This document shows, piece after piece, positions 19,060 through 27,904 of a stretch of 64,000 nucleotides of DNA. The stretch covers positions 1,203,501-1,267,500 of the forward strand of contig NZ_JASBAO010000001.1 of NCBI RefSeq assembly GCF_029953265.1, read 5' to 3'. The notes under the pieces are model-generated. The model did not search any database, was not told the origin of the DNA, and was given only the letters and a program-made list of their open reading frames with translations. How positions within the stretch are numbered: the first letter of the stretch is position 1; each line of letters begins with the position of its first letter. Position numbers and translations under genes: made by a program. The stretch is from Commensalibacter oyaizuii (GTDB lineage: Bacteria > Pseudomonadota > Alphaproteobacteria > Acetobacterales > Acetobacteraceae).

Positions 19060-22000
19060 TTACGCAATTTTCTCAACAAATTCCATATTATCAACAAAAT
19101 ACTCAGCAGTAGCTGTAAGTTCAATTTTAACTAACTTAACCTTATTACTCATTTCTGAAATAACTTCTGGTAAAGTAGCCAATCCTTTCGTCCAGCGATC
19201 TGATCTATTCAACTCGGCATCATGCCAACCTGACAAACCAGACATATCTGAAGGCAGAATTGTTAAAGTTCTTTCACCAAATACGCTGATTTTTGCAACC
19301 AATACACCTAACATACGACGATCATCCAGAAATGGCCCCACAACTTCTGATGGAACGGCTGCCTTTGAATGCATTGCAACAACACTGACATTCGCAGGAA
19401 CATAGAAGCTGTAAACATTACCTTTTATATCAACAGGCTGTAATCTTTCACCTCTTTGAGTGATCAAGCATAGTTCAGGGTCACGGGTGGTTTCAAAGGT
19501 TGATACCGGCGCATAACCTTGTTGTGTCGCACGACGATCCAAGCGCTGCCAAATAGGCTCAACTTGATGCCTTGCAACGGTCAATGGTGCTGCGGCATCT
19601 TCTTGCCAACTTTTATGGCCAGCATTTTCATCAAACGTTAAGTGAAGATTTGCAACATCCCCGTTAAAGAGATGACGGTCATCTGTATTTAAGTAAGATT
19701 CCGTTGTTAAATTTTCAGACAATAGAATTGAATGCTCTTCAGTTTCAACATGATAAACTGTAAAACTTTCCATTGTATTATCAATGATAATTGAACGACC
19801 ATTGACCAACATCCGTGCGGGAATTAGCCCACCATCAACATAAATCGTATGTTCTGGTGTAACCAACAAATCACGACAAGGTTGGTTTAATCCAAACGCA
19901 TGTGCCTTAATACGAACTGGATACAAAGCATCTTTATGTTCATAACCGTTCACATTAACATTCATGCTCCCGATCCATACAATGCGCTTACTGACCTGCT
20001 GTCCATCTTTCAACGCAACAACTTCATCACCAACACTTAGGCTTTCAACAGTTACTTCACCCGTTGGGGTTAAAATATTCGTCCCTGTTAAGAAGCACTT
20101 CGTAATGATAATTTGATGCCCTGTTGAACTTGCGCCAGACTCTACAATCAAGACGTTAGGAATCAGTGAACTACCAGTATAACCAAATTGTGCCAATTGT
20201 GTAACGGAACCATCTGGATTATTGTAACTGATGGTTAAAATACCACCTGAAACACTGGTAACGTAGCGTGTTTGATCCAAATAGGCAGAGCCAATTTCGA
20301 AAACTAAGCTGTCATTTAAAGCAAAGTTGGTTACATTTAAATGACCACTTTCTTCCGAAATATCACCATTATACTGATAGATACCATTTTGAACATTATT
20401 GAAATCAACCAACTTATCCGCAGTACCTGCAGCTCTTGCTTCTTGACCATCAATAATAACCGTCGCACCATTAATGACAATTTTCGGCATTCTTGTCGAA
20501 CCAACATTGGTTGTTACTAAACTTCCAATGTCAACTACAGCTCCAGATGCAACATTCAATGTAACCTGTGTGGTTCCATCCATAACTAGGGTATCAAGAT
20601 TCAATTTGGTACCCGCAGCCACGTTAACAATAGCATTGTTACCCAATGTTAATGATGTTCCTGTAACTGTTTCAGCGTTAATCGTAAATGTTCCACCATT
20701 GGCAAAATTAGCATTACCAAAGGTCAAGTTAGTTGCAGCACCCGTATTAAACGTGGCGTTTGTTGCACCACTGTTGACCGTAATATCGCCAATAGATCCA
20801 GACGCACCGTTACCTAATGCAATTTGGTTGTAGGTGCCATTTAAAACCCAGCCATTAACATTGTAGGTAATACCTGAAGCAAATGTCAATGTTGGACGGC
20901 TGATATTAATACCAATCGTTCCAGCGGTGAAATGCTGGTTTGCACCGATACTGAATGTTGTACCTGTTGCATTAATATTGATATTACCGTTAATGGTCGT
21001 TGAACCATTGGCACCAACAGAGAAAGCTGTGTTACTGGTAAACGTCAGGTCTGAGCCAAGGGTAACATTTGCATTGTTACCAAATCTTAAGGTTCCACCC
21101 GTTGCTGCGGCTATGATGCCACCATTCAACGTTACGGTTGCGCCATCATTCATAACGACACTTTGATTGACTGTGCCAGTCAAGCTTAGTTGGTTACCAG
21201 TAAGCGTTCCTGAGCTACCGAACGTTAATTTTTGGTTACTATTGGTAATTAAAATATCACCATTATCAAGGATCAACTGGCCATTAGCACCAAAGGTTAC
21301 TGTATTTGGGTTGAGTGCCGTGGTACTAATTCCTCCAACTGAGAAATTACCCCCTGACAAGTGCATTGTAACAGTATCACCAAAGGTTACTGTACCTCTT
21401 TGTAAATTATCTATGAAACCGTTATTCAATCCAATAGAAGCATTATTTCCAACAGAAAATACGTTACTAGCCCCAATACCTGTAGCTCCGTAACCAAAAG
21501 ACATCGCTGCGGCACTTAATAATAATCCATCGCCGAAGGCCATGGTATTACCACTACCGTTCAGTAGTACTGAGCCAGAAAGGTGAATGTGAGCGTTTGT
21601 TCCAAATGTGATATTGGCGTTTGATGTGCCAGCACTAGCTTCGAACGTTGAGCCAACATACTGGTTTACCCTAGAGATAGAGTAATCCCCAAGAACGACA
21701 GAGTTAGCGTTCAGCTGCACATCGTTACCAATATTAAAAATACCACCCTGTGCATTATTTTCAAGATTACCATTATTACTGATTGTTGGCATATTTGCCA
21801 AACCAGTATCAATCGTTCCCGATGTCAAGGTAATAACGTAACCATCACCAATTTGAACATTCGCACCAGAGGTATTATCATAAACGTGATGAGGACGTCT
21901 GGACGATATACCACCGCCCACACCAATGTTATATTCTTTGTAAAAACGTCCTGCGCTAATACCACCGGCATTTAAAATGCCAGATCCTTGCAGCGTCAAA

Positions 22001-23556
22001 CTATTATTGTTACCATCCAGTTGAACACCACCAGAAAGATTAATGCTCGCACCGTTACCAATGGTAATACTGTTATTCAACCCAGCCTTGTAAGCCGCAG
22101 TCTCAACAGTTGAACCTAAATAAGAGCCACTATAATCTTTGGCAAAGTTACCAATCGAAATATTGTTGGCATCAATTGTTGCGCCTGTGCCTATCTGTAA
22201 AGATGCTGCACTGGCATCTACCACAATCGCACCATCAGATCCCAAATAAAAATTAGATCCATTATCATGCAACCCGCTTTGACCCAAACTGATATTGGCA
22301 TTATTACCAATAATCATTTGAGCTGGCTCCCCTGTCGAAACAAGAATGTTTCCAGTAAATGGATCCTGAGGATACCCAACGGAAATCTCTAATGCTCTCA
22401 ACTGTAGGTTATTACCCGTTGAAACGATACCATCGATCTGTGCGGCGAAGTTTCCCCAGTTTGCTTGATCTAGGAATACGCTATTGTTATCCCCCAAATA
22501 TAGTCTTGCTTTTTGGTTCAAACGCCCAGCGGAGTATGCAGCACCCATACCACCGGTAATATGGAATTGGTTATTGAAACCTGCTGAAAAGGAAGCACCG
22601 GACCCCACAAACAAACCACTACCTGTCGTAGCACCTAAGTTCATTTGCAAGTTGCTGCCAAATGTAGCTGAAGCATTCATGAAAACGCCAAAGGTTCCAC
22701 CAATGTTTAAGCTGTTGTTATTACCAAATCTGTTCGTTGTTGCGGCATAACCTATGTCGGCATCCCCAATAACCCCCCAGTCACCACCAACGTCAGCACT
22801 GACATTGTCGGCTGTAAGAACGTTACCTGTACGCTGCCCCCTGTTATCACCCGTAACACTTTGACCAGCCAGGGATTTATCAGCAACACCACCAACATAT
22901 CCGTTAGCACTGAGGTAAGACCCACCATCCATTTGCAAGGATGGCGAGTCAGCAGTTGGCTTATATTGCAGCGAAAGATCAGCCTGACCAACAGGGGCGT
23001 TCGCACTACCAACAAGCATGCTATTACCACCACCGACCTGCAACATCCCATTCGACATCACGCTTACGGCTGAAGTCGTTTGATAAACTGCGTTACCGCT
23101 ACCGTTATACCCAACACCAGCATAAAAACTAACAGTTTGCGATGCGTTATAGGTGTATTTATAGGTATCACCAACATTAGGTGCATTCGAGATGGCACGG
23201 CTGTGTAAGGCTGCCGTTCTCGTTAAAACAATGTTATAATCAGGCTGTCCACCCGTAGCAAGGGCTGCAGCTCGATTCAAAGATCCACCATAATAGGTCT
23301 GATCCAAGGTCGACATTGCAGCCGCACTGTATGCAGAGATTAAAGCAGAACCGTCCGACCCCAACGCAGAGGCCATAGATCCCAAAGTAATATCGCCACC
23401 ACTTGTAACACCGCTGGTCAAAGATGCATTACTTATCGTGGCACTACCCAGTAATGCATCATTTAAAGAAGATGACACGCTGTCATCCACAGTTGCAACC
23501 GCAGTCGCAACTTGATCAACACTTGACGTGTTGTTCTTGTTATTGTCGTCAGACAT
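19060..23556 (-). CDS. Large beta-helical surface protein with C-terminal Hint domain
   Basis: A 1498-residue protein without a classical signal peptide (starts MSDDNNKNNTSS; AGGA lies 7 nt before the ATG). Residues about 180-1100 are Asn/Gly/Thr-rich imperfect repeats of roughly 20-25 residues of the type IGNNANISLG...GG..L.GNN, expected to form a right-handed beta-helix. At C1154 a Hint_2-type domain begins (KCFLTGTNILTPTGEVTVESL), with the TPEH histidine motif and an end segment VETEEHSILLS..LTTESYLNTDDR in place of the intein HN. A further module of about 190 residues follows, with DDRRMLGVLV and GWHDAE...RWTKG. By homology it is a secreted adhesin-like protein; the Hint part may self-cleave before C1154. 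It is probably a target of the heptosyltransferase in the same block. Confidence 0.78.
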   Translation of the reverse strand: MSDDNNKNNTSSVDQVATAVATVDDSVSSSLNDALLGSATISNASLTSGVTSGGDITLGSMASALGSDGSALISAYSAAAMSTLDQTYYGGSLNRAAALATGGQPDYNIVLTRTAALHSRAISNAPNVGDTYKYTYNASQTVSFYAGVGYNGSGNAVYQTTSAVSVMSNGMLQVGGGNSMLVGSANAPVGQADLSLQYKPTADSPSLQMDGGSYLSANGYVGGVADKSLAGQSVTGDNRGQRTGNVLTADNVSADVGGDWGVIGDADIGYAATTNRFGNNNSLNIGGTFGVFMNASATFGSNLQMNLGATTGSGLFVGSGASFSAGFNNQFHITGGMGAAYSAGRLNQKARLYLGDNNSVFLDQANWGNFAAQIDGIVSTGNNLQLRALEISVGYPQDPFTGNILVSTGEPAQMIIGNNANISLGQSGLHDNGSNFYLGSDGAIVVDASAASLQIGTGATIDANNISIGNFAKDYSGSYLGSTVETAAYKAGLNNSITIGNGASINLSGGVQLDGNNNSLTLQGSGILNAGGISAGRFYKEYNIGVGGGISSRRPHHVYDNTSGANVQIGDGYVITLTSGTIDTGLANMPTISNNGNLENNAQGGIFNIGNDVQLNANSVVLGDYSISRVNQYVGSTFEASAGTSNANITFGTNAHIHLSGSVLLNGSGNTMAFGDGLLLSAAAMSFGYGATGIGASNVFSVGNNASIGLNNGFIDNLQRGTVTFGDTVTMHLSGGNFSVGGISTTALNPNTVTFGANGQLILDNGDILITNSNQKLTFGSSGTLTGNQLSLTGTVNQSVVMNDGATVTLNGGIIAAATGGTLRFGNNANVTLGSDLTFTSNTAFSVGANGSTTINGNININATGTTFSIGANQHFTAGTIGINISRPTLTFASGITYNVNGWVLNGTYNQIALGNGASGSIGDITVNSGATNATFNTGAATNLTFGNANFANGGTFTINAETVTGTSLTLGNNAIVNVAAGTKLNLDTLVMDGTTQVTLNVASGAVVDIGSLVTTNVGSTRMPKIVINGATVIIDGQEARAAGTADKLVDFNNVQNGIYQYNGDISEESGHLNVTNFALNDSLVFEIGSAYLDQTRYVTSVSGGILTISYNNPDGSVTQLAQFGYTGSSLIPNVLIVESGASSTGHQIIITKCFLTGTNILTPTGEVTVESLSVGDEVVALKDGQQVSKRIVWIGSMNVNVNGYEHKDALYPVRIKAHAFGLNQPCRDLLVTPEHTIYVDGGLIPARMLVNGRSIIIDNTMESFTVYHVETEEHSILLSENLTTESYLNTDDRHLFNGDVANLHLTFDENAGHKSWQEDAAAPLTVARHQVEPIWQRLDRRATQQGYAPVSTFETTRDPELCLITQRGERLQPVDIKGNVYSFYVPANVSVVAMHSKAAVPSEVVGPFLDDRRMLGVLVAKISVFGERTLTILPSDMSGLSGWHDAELNRSDRWTKGLATLPEVISEMSNKVKLVKIELTATAEYFVDNMEFVEKIA

Positions 23557-23683
23557 TAAACCATCCTAAAAAAAAATCTCAATATGAAAATTGACTTTAT
23601 TTTTAGTATTTAATTTCTGTATTTATATTTAGAATTATTTAAGTATTATTATGTATTTATTAGTTTTTCGTTACAAATATTAT

Positions 23684-24034
23684 TTAACTATTTAGATCAG
23701 CTAAAACAACATCCGCAAATTGAGGAACGCTTAATGCACGACCCCCAATATTAACTACGTCAAAATATTCGTTCCATTCACTGTCACGCAAATGTTGGCT
23801 GATGTGTTTACTCATCTCATCAATTGCGACTGACCAAATGACATAAAATTCTGCATCTGCAACTCGAGGCATTTTACTGTCAATCTGGCCTGCAGCTATT
23901 AATTGAACTTTATTTTCACCTGCCAAAGAAGACAAGTTGACGATCATACGTTGTAAAATCTGTTCTTTAATAGGTTTGGCAAGTTTTTTCCATTTTTCTT
24001 TGGGTGAAAAAACCTGCGTCACGATATAAGCCAT
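23684..24034 (-). CDS. Small hypothetical protein, possibly dimeric alpha/beta-barrel
   Basis: A 116-residue soluble protein beginning MAYIVTQVFSPKEKWKKLAK. The pattern of N-terminal strand, helix with KEQILQRMIVNLSSL, strand VQLIAAGQID, strand EFYVIWSVA and helix resembles dimeric alpha/beta-barrel proteins and possibly the DUF6616 group; I am not certain of the family. No active-site residues can be named. It has its own upstream AAGG-type ribosome binding site and stands alone between the Hint gene and the DUF2147 gene, both on the same strand. Confidence 0.6.
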   Translation of the reverse strand: MAYIVTQVFSPKEKWKKLAKPIKEQILQRMIVNLSSLAGENKVQLIAAGQIDSKMPRVADAEFYVIWSVAIDEMSKHISQHLRDSEWNEYFDVVNIGGRALSVPQFADVVLADLNS

Positions 24035-24194
24035 TATAACTGCCCTTCAATTACGATATTAACAGAATATATTACAACCTAATAAAATTCTGACATAACT
24101 AACTTGTTACATATTATCAATTTAAAAGTGTAAAAGTCAATCGATACTTCAATTGCAAGCAGAAAAATACAACTTTATAACGATATCGTTATGA

Positions 24195-24692
24195 TTATAA
24201 CAACTTGCAATTGTTACCTATATGTCCACTAAAACGATGCCAAGTATGCGTCTCTCCAAATAAACTAATGCCCATATAACCACGTAATTTTAACTCATTA
24301 GGTTTAGATAACCAAATCTTCGCATCATATAATTTTTCATCTCTAGGATCTGCAATTTTACCATTCCAACGCTTGCCATCTTCATCTTTGGTAAAATTGC
24401 GCAACATTAGAAAATTACACTGTGAATGGTTTTTTTTGTTTAAAGGTGCGATAGGGCCTTGGTATTGCATACCAACAAACCGACCACATAATGCCTGACC
24501 ACAGGGATAAATGTGAAAAACGCCGTCTTCCTTTTTAGTGGTCCAAAGCCCAACCTCAGGTGCATTCTGTACAGAATTATTTGCTTGCTGTGCCTGGGCA
24601 TAAGATGTTTCTCCTTTTGAAAAGGTTAGTAACGACAGTATACCCAAAACAGATACGTTAAAAACAGGCAATTTATTTAATACTGCCATCAC
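24195..24692 (-). CDS. DUF2147 family exported protein
   Basis: A 165-residue protein with an N-terminal hydrophobic export signal (about residues 8-33, ending near SYAQAQ) and a DUF2147 domain. Visible family features are GLWTTKKEDGVFHIYPCGQALCGRFVG near residue 48 with paired cysteines, GKIADPRDEKLYDAKIWL and the GYMGISLFGETHTWHRF ending. DUF2147 proteins are periplasmic lipocalin-like folds of unknown function. Two adjacent ATGs (MM) at the start leave a one-codon ambiguity. Confidence 0.82.
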   Translation of the reverse strand: MMAVLNKLPVFNVSVLGILSLLTFSKGETSYAQAQQANNSVQNAPEVGLWTTKKEDGVFHIYPCGQALCGRFVGMQYQGPIAPLNKKNHSQCNFLMLRNFTKDEDGKRWNGKIADPRDEKLYDAKIWLSKPNELKLRGYMGISLFGETHTWHRFSGHIGNNCKLL

Positions 24693-24725
24693 ATTTAAAC
24701 CTCTTCAAAAAAAGAACTAACTTTA

Positions 24726-24983
24726 TTACGATGCTAGTAATTGATCTAATTCACCTGATTTATCAATTCGCTGTAAATCGTCACAACCACCAACATGTTG
24801 ACCATCAATAAAGATTTGAGGCACTGTGGTTCTGCCTCCAGAACGCTCAATTGCCTCTTCTCTTTCCTTGGTTCCTTTAGGGGCATTGATTTCTTTTACA
24901 GATGCACCTTTAGCGTTTAATATCAATAGTGCCTTGTGACAAAATGGACATCCAGGTTGGGTATAGATTTCGACTTGAGCCAT
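24726..24983 (-). CDS. grxC: Glutaredoxin 3
   Basis: An 85-residue monomeric dithiol glutaredoxin. It shows the CPFC active site in YTQPGCPFCHKALLIL, the cis-proline TVPQIFIDGQHVGG and the terminal GGCDDL motif, all in the usual places for a GrxC that reduces disulphides with glutathione. It sits on the minus strand between comF and the DUF2147 gene; comF-grxC adjacency is frequent in alphaproteobacteria. Confidence 0.95.
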   Translation of the reverse strand: MAQVEIYTQPGCPFCHKALLILNAKGASVKEINAPKGTKEREEAIERSGGRTTVPQIFIDGQHVGGCDDLQRIDKSGELDQLLAS

Positions 24984-25090
24984 AATATCTTCCTTCGATT
25001 ATTTTATACATTTCTTCATATAGTTAACTTATTTTTTGAAAACAAGCATCTGCAAAATTATTATTATGCAATATTAATGCTCATCAATCT

Positions 25091-25888
25091 TTAAACCACT
25101 TTGGCAACGGCCACCACGTCGACCCGCGCTGCGCCCGCATCGTATAAAGCACGACTGCAATGTGTTAAAGTAGCACCTGTCGTTACAACGTCATCAACCA
25201 ATAGGATATTTTTGTTTTTAAAAACATATGAATATAAAGGATTTACCTCAAAAGCACCATCTAACACGGAATATCTTTCTTGCCGATTGAGATGCCCCAA
25301 AGCAATTGTCTCTCTTACCCTTAACAGTCCCATCGGTAAAACGGAAGTCCTAAAGTATTTTCCCAACTGCCGTGCCAATAAAGCAGATTGATTATATTTT
25401 CTTTGCCTCAACCGCCTTTTATGTAGAGGCACAGGCACTATGTAATCCACGTGTGCAAACAATGAAGCAGATTGACGAGCCATAAACCGTGTCAAAAAAC
25501 AAATACTATGGTGCCGATCGCCATGCTTTAGAGGTACAATTAATCTTTTAATCCCCTCATTATATACGAAAGCTGCCCGACATGCCTGCCACAAAGGCAT
25601 ATCCATTTTACAATCAGAACAAATAGAATCTATACCTGCTTCTGCATCAGATATAAAAGGAAGAGAGCAAGCATGACAAAAAGGGGCATGAATAAAATGA
25701 AATTGCCGAAAACATGAAGAACATACCAGCCCATCCTCAGCAACCGTTACACCACACACCAAACAACTAGGAGGGATAAAAAAATCTAAAAAATGTTTAT
25801 ATACATGTTTTAATATATTCAAGGACTGAACCGCCCTATAATTAGTATAAAAGTGTAAAGCCTTTATATAAAATGACAACGTTGTCAC
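25091..25888 (-). CDS. comF: ComF family phosphoribosyltransferase-like protein
   Basis: A protein of up to 265 residues. The N-terminal part carries the double zinc-ribbon of ComF (CLVCGVT..., CSSC, CHACSLPF, CSDC) and the C-terminal part the PRPP-binding loop NILLVDDVVTTGATLTH. ComF homologues are linked to DNA uptake in naturally competent bacteria, but most are uncharacterised. The outermost start is GTG at 25888, which falls inside a nested palindrome probably belonging to the intergenic region. The true start may lie further in, for example the TTG near NILKHVYKH, since no ATG precedes the zinc ribbon. Confidence 0.85.
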   Translation of the reverse strand: MTTLSFYIKALHFYTNYRAVQSLNILKHVYKHFLDFFIPPSCLVCGVTVAEDGLVCSSCFRQFHFIHAPFCHACSLPFISDAEAGIDSICSDCKMDMPLWQACRAAFVYNEGIKRLIVPLKHGDRHHSICFLTRFMARQSASLFAHVDYIVPVPLHKRRLRQRKYNQSALLARQLGKYFRTSVLPMGLLRVRETIALGHLNRQERYSVLDGAFEVNPLYSYVFKNKNILLVDDVVTTGATLTHCSRALYDAGAARVDVVAVAKVV

Positions 25889-25905
25889 CTTCTAAAGGCT
25901 TTACA
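25854..25905. promoter_or_regulatory. Nested palindrome at the comF 5' end
   Basis: An outer 13-bp inverted repeat TGTAAAGCCTTTA (25854-25866) / TAAAGGCTTTACA (25893-25905) encloses a perfect 14-bp palindrome TGACAACGTTGTCA (25874-25887). The outer repeat could terminate yjbQ transcription; the inner one looks like a LacI/GalR-type operator. Its overlap with the outermost comF start codon argues that this codon is not the real start. Confidence 0.55.
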
Positions 25906-25919
25906 ATAATACCGCTTCT

Positions 25920-26336
25920 TTATTCCCCTAGAACGTGTAAGGCGATTTGACGTAAATGAGGCTGTCTACGATGCTCGAACAAATAGATTCCTTGCCAAAT
26001 TCCCAAAACCATTTGACGTTCAACAATGGGGATCGACAGTTGTGTTTGGGTTAATACTGCCTTTATATGGGCTGGCATATCGTCTGGCCCTTCACTGTGA
26101 TGCAAGTAATGCCGATTTTCTGGAACCAAATCATTAAGATAGTGTAAAATATCCTCCCTCACATCAGGGTCTGCATTTTCCTGCACAATGAATGAAGCAG
26201 AAGTATGTTTACACCATAAAGTCAATAAACCAGTAACAATACCCGTCTTTAAGATCCAGCTGGATAAATCCATATTTAACATGGTTAATCCTTGCCCATG
26301 GGTTTGAACCTGTAGAATACTCGTTTGTTGCTTCAT
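25920..26336 (-). CDS. yjbQ: YjbQ family protein (UPF0047)
   Basis: A 138-residue protein of the YjbQ/UPF0047 family with the signature TLWCKHTSASFIVQENADPDVREDIL and the C-terminal GTWQGIYLFEHR-like segment (here GIWQGIYLFEHRRQPHLR). YjbQ of E. coli has been reported to have weak thiamine-phosphate synthase activity; the physiological role is unclear. Its start codon comes right after the trpS stop (1 bp gap), so it is cotranscribed with trpS. Confidence 0.9.
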   Translation of the reverse strand: MKQQTSILQVQTHGQGLTMLNMDLSSWILKTGIVTGLLTLWCKHTSASFIVQENADPDVREDILHYLNDLVPENRHYLHHSEGPDDMPAHIKAVLTQTQLSIPIVERQMVLGIWQGIYLFEHRRQPHLRQIALHVLGE

Positions 26337-26337
26337 A

Positions 26338-27351
26338 TTATTTTATAAATCCCACAATTTCTTCTACTTTTGAAACAATAGGCTCTGCAATGGCTGAAGC
26401 TTTTTTTGCCCCCATCCGCAACATTTCACGAATATGTGCTTCATCAGCCAATAACCGCTTTGTTTCTTCCCGAATGGGTCGAATATGCTGTATTAAGGCA
26501 TCAGCTAGCTCAGATTTAAAGCCACTAAATCCCTGACCACCAAATTGGCGTAAAACCTGATCAACAGACTGATTAGCCATGACCGCATAAATAGAGACTA
26601 AATTTGAAGCCTCTAAGCGATTTTCCAATCCCTCGACTTCAGATGGCAATGGTTCTGAATCACTTTTGGCGCGTCTAATTTTATTTGCAATGACATCATC
26701 TTCATCCAACAATTCGATACGCCCTTGCTCTGAAGGGTCAGATTTTGACATTTTCTTACTACCATCACGTAAATTCATAACCCGTGCGCTGGTGGCTGGT
26801 ATAAGACCTTGCACTTCTTGAAAAAAATCTATTTGATAATCATGGTTGAACTTTTGAGCGATGTCATTAGTTAGTTCTAGATGTTGACGCTGGTCCTCTC
26901 CAACAGGTACGCAAGTAGCCTGATATGTTAGAATATCAGCAGCCATTAAGTTCGGATAAACGTATAATCCTGCAGAATGTGCCTCTCTATTTTTTCCAGC
27001 TTTATCTTTGAACTGGGTCATTCTGTTCATCCAACCAATACGGGCGACACAATTGAAAATCCATCCCATTCTTGCGTGTGCAGAAACAGCAGATTGGTTA
27101 AATAAAATATGTTTTTGTGGATCAATCCCCGCAGCCATTAGGATCGCAGCCTGTTCGATAATCTGCGATCTTAGTTGTATAGGATCCTGCCAAACCGTTA
27201 TCGCATGCATATCCACCAAGCAGAAAATACATTCATTTCCCTGCTGCATGTCAACCCAATGACGTATTGCTCCCAAATAATTACCTAAATGCGGAATACC
27301 GGTGGGCTGAATGCCGGAAAATACTCTCTTACCTAACGGTTTGGACTGCAT
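26338..27351 (-). CDS. trpS: Tryptophan--tRNA ligase
   Basis: A 337-residue class I aminoacyl-tRNA synthetase for tryptophan. The HIGH-like motif appears as TGIPHLGNYLGAIR, the signature KMSKS is present (SKKMSKSDPSEQ), and the family motif PVGEDQRQHLELTNDIA lies between them. Length is normal. It is followed immediately by yjbQ and preceded by an FKBP gene on the same strand. No tryptophan leader or T-box is evident upstream. Confidence 0.96.
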   Translation of the reverse strand: MQSKPLGKRVFSGIQPTGIPHLGNYLGAIRHWVDMQQGNECIFCLVDMHAITVWQDPIQLRSQIIEQAAILMAAGIDPQKHILFNQSAVSAHARMGWIFNCVARIGWMNRMTQFKDKAGKNREAHSAGLYVYPNLMAADILTYQATCVPVGEDQRQHLELTNDIAQKFNHDYQIDFFQEVQGLIPATSARVMNLRDGSKKMSKSDPSEQGRIELLDEDDVIANKIRRAKSDSEPLPSEVEGLENRLEASNLVSIYAVMANQSVDQVLRQFGGQGFSGFKSELADALIQHIRPIREETKRLLADEAHIREMLRMGAKKASAIAEPIVSKVEEIVGFIK

Positions 27352-27379
27352 AAAACACCTTTTATAATGTTATCAAAAA

Positions 27380-27868
27380 CTAATTATTTTGGGGTGCTTT
27401 TGTAACACCAACCAAATGAATTTTAAAAACCAATGGACTATTTGCAGGGATAATACCCAAAGATTTATCACCATATCCTAATTTAGGGGGGACATAGAGT
27501 TGCCATACATCACCAGGATGCATTTTTGGCAAAGCTTCCATCCAACCTTGGATTAAACCATCAACAGGCATTTGCATTAATCCCCCACCATGGCGATCAG
27601 AAGAATCAAAAATAACCCCATCAGGCAGACGACCTTCATATTCAATTAAAACCAAGTCCCCAACGGCAGGAGAAGCGTCTTTTGGATCTCCTGATTTAAT
27701 CACACGATAGGCGAGCCCACTGGGCAAAGTTTTAACACCTGATTCAGATTCAATTTTTTTCATGAATTGTTCTGGTGTTAATTGTTCATCTTTATTTCCT
27801 GCACAAGCTGCCAAAGAAAAAGAAAATGCCAACAAAACTGGTAAAGCAAAAGAAACAATTTTCTTCAT
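27380..27868 (-). CDS. FKBP-type peptidyl-prolyl isomerase lipoprotein
   Basis: A 162-residue protein with a lipoprotein signal peptide (MKKIVSFALPVLL..., lipobox LAAC with Cys22) and an FKBP domain. The domain shows GDLVLIEYEGRLPDGVIFDSS, the MPVDGLIQGWMEALPKMHPGDVWQLYVPPKLGYG core and IPANSPLVFKIHLVGV at the end. It would fold proline-containing proteins in the periplasm while anchored to a membrane. It lies between argG and trpS on the same strand; the gaps (36 and 28 bp) allow cotranscription. Confidence 0.92.
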   Translation of the reverse strand: MKKIVSFALPVLLAFSFSLAACAGNKDEQLTPEQFMKKIESESGVKTLPSGLAYRVIKSGDPKDASPAVGDLVLIEYEGRLPDGVIFDSSDRHGGGLMQMPVDGLIQGWMEALPKMHPGDVWQLYVPPKLGYGDKSLGIIPANSPLVFKIHLVGVTKAPQNN

Positions 27869-27904
27869 TATACTCCCCCTCCAAATTTCTTGAAACGAAT
27901 TAAG

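Noticed and set aside
19060..20097. Intein in the large Hint protein
   Set aside because: No terminal His-Asn with a following Cys, Ser or Thr is present, and no split host gene or homing endonuclease is seen.
20474..21493. Plus-strand open frames of 79-119 residues opposite the large Hint gene
   Set aside because: They mirror the repeated Asn/Gly/Thr codons of the real gene, giving Val/Pro/Leu-rich shadows with no ribosome binding sites.
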